A stretch of 51,617 nt of DNA, taken from positions 1-51,617 of the forward strand of contig CANJMQ010000024.1 of assembly GCA_947475225.1 (NCBI GenBank). Reading direction: 5' to 3'. Of this stretch, positions 51,566 through 51,617 are shown piece after piece (the stretch's first letter is position 1; each line of letters opens with the position of its first letter). The DNA is from Bradyrhizobiaceae bacterium (lineage in GTDB: Bacteria > Pseudomonadota > Alphaproteobacteria > Rhizobiales > Aestuariivirgaceae). The notes beneath the pieces are model-generated. The model saw nothing but the letters and a program-made list of their open reading frames with translations, was not told the DNA's origin and did no database searches. The position numbers and the translations under genes were made by a program.

Positions 51566-51617
51566 GATGCCATTCCAAAGTCCAGGCGCCGGGGCGGCCG
51601 CCCCGGGCGCGGGTGAG
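51450..51617 (-). CDS. imuA: ImuA, C-terminal end only (cut by the window edge)
   Basis: The minus frame from the right edge is open for 55 codons to a TGA at 51450-51452. It reads LTRARGGRPGAWTLEWHHAQ, which fits the ImuA C-terminal pattern (RARGG.PG.W.LEW followed by a hydrophobic tail). The order imuA-imuB-dnaE2 is the expected operon. The frame overlaps the imuB start by 116 bases, longer than typical. Partial and brief, so moderate confidence. Confidence 0.65.
   Translation of the reverse strand, partial: LTRARGGRPGAWTLEWHHAQSRFSLVPGFSRRAIHPGTDQDGPETTRQGPALRAG

Noticed and set aside
50078-51616. 512-codon frame opposite imuB
   Set aside because: Antisense shadow; composition typical of mirrored GC-rich coding DNA.

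Overview
The window is a GC-rich, almost gap-free bacterial chromosome segment with 47 protein-coding genes (one cut off by the right edge). No tRNA, rRNA, CRISPR array, insertion sequence or phage gene was found, and no intergenic gap exceeds 200 bases. The run hrcA // rph-rdgB-hemW-rsmI-yraN-gshB, the imuA-imuB-dnaE2 mutasome, the fused indolepyruvate oxidoreductase and the CTTG-N18 heat-shock promoters all point to an alphaproteobacterium, most likely of the order Hyphomicrobiales (Rhizobiales). I cannot name a genus.

Layout. 0-6.1 kb: gltBD glutamate synthase. 6.2-8.6 kb (minus): lytic transglycosylase and an SGNH-like protein whose nucleophile is missing. 8.7-11.8 kb: sugar-nucleotide and envelope genes galE, galU, kdsD. 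11.9-14.4 kb (minus): NfeD-SPFH membrane pair and ferrochelatase. 14.5-16.8 kb: a degenerate histidine-kinase-like membrane protein, a ureohydrolase with an altered metal-binding motif, and a GFA protein. 17-26.4 kb: indolepyruvate oxidoreductase facing chrA, an SDR/acyl-CoA dehydrogenase pair, a class I glutamine-amidotransferase-like hydrolase, a D-2-hydroxyacid dehydrogenase and an SH3 membrane protein.

26.5-34.7 kb (mostly minus) holds the heat-shock genes dnaK-dnaJ and hrcA-grpE, separated by a small accessory block (cupin, alkB, flavin amine oxidase, VOC protein). dnaK and grpE each have a CTTG-N18-CC(T/G)ATAT element, as expected for RpoH, and dnaK has a long structured leader. 34.7-39.5 kb is the rph to gshB housekeeping run with overlapping reading frames.

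39.6-46.8 kb is the most unusual part. A cobalt-type nitrile hydratase operon encodes one alpha subunit, two tandem complete beta-type subunits and a beta-like accessory protein, all translationally coupled. It is followed by ccdA (opposite strand) and then by znuA, a DUF1007 protein and a NicO-family metal permease behind a perfect 17-base Zur palindrome. 46.8-51.6 kb (minus) is the SOS mutasome imuA (3' end only), imuB and dnaE2.

Dispersed through the gaps is a family of GC-rich palindromes. Three composite copies (two with a clear three-hairpin structure, one degenerate) lie in tail-to-tail gaps, where they could end transcription from both sides. The best candidates for something little described are the double-beta nitrile hydratase with its metal-permease neighbourhood, the structured dnaK leader, and the ATP-site-less histidine-kinase relative.
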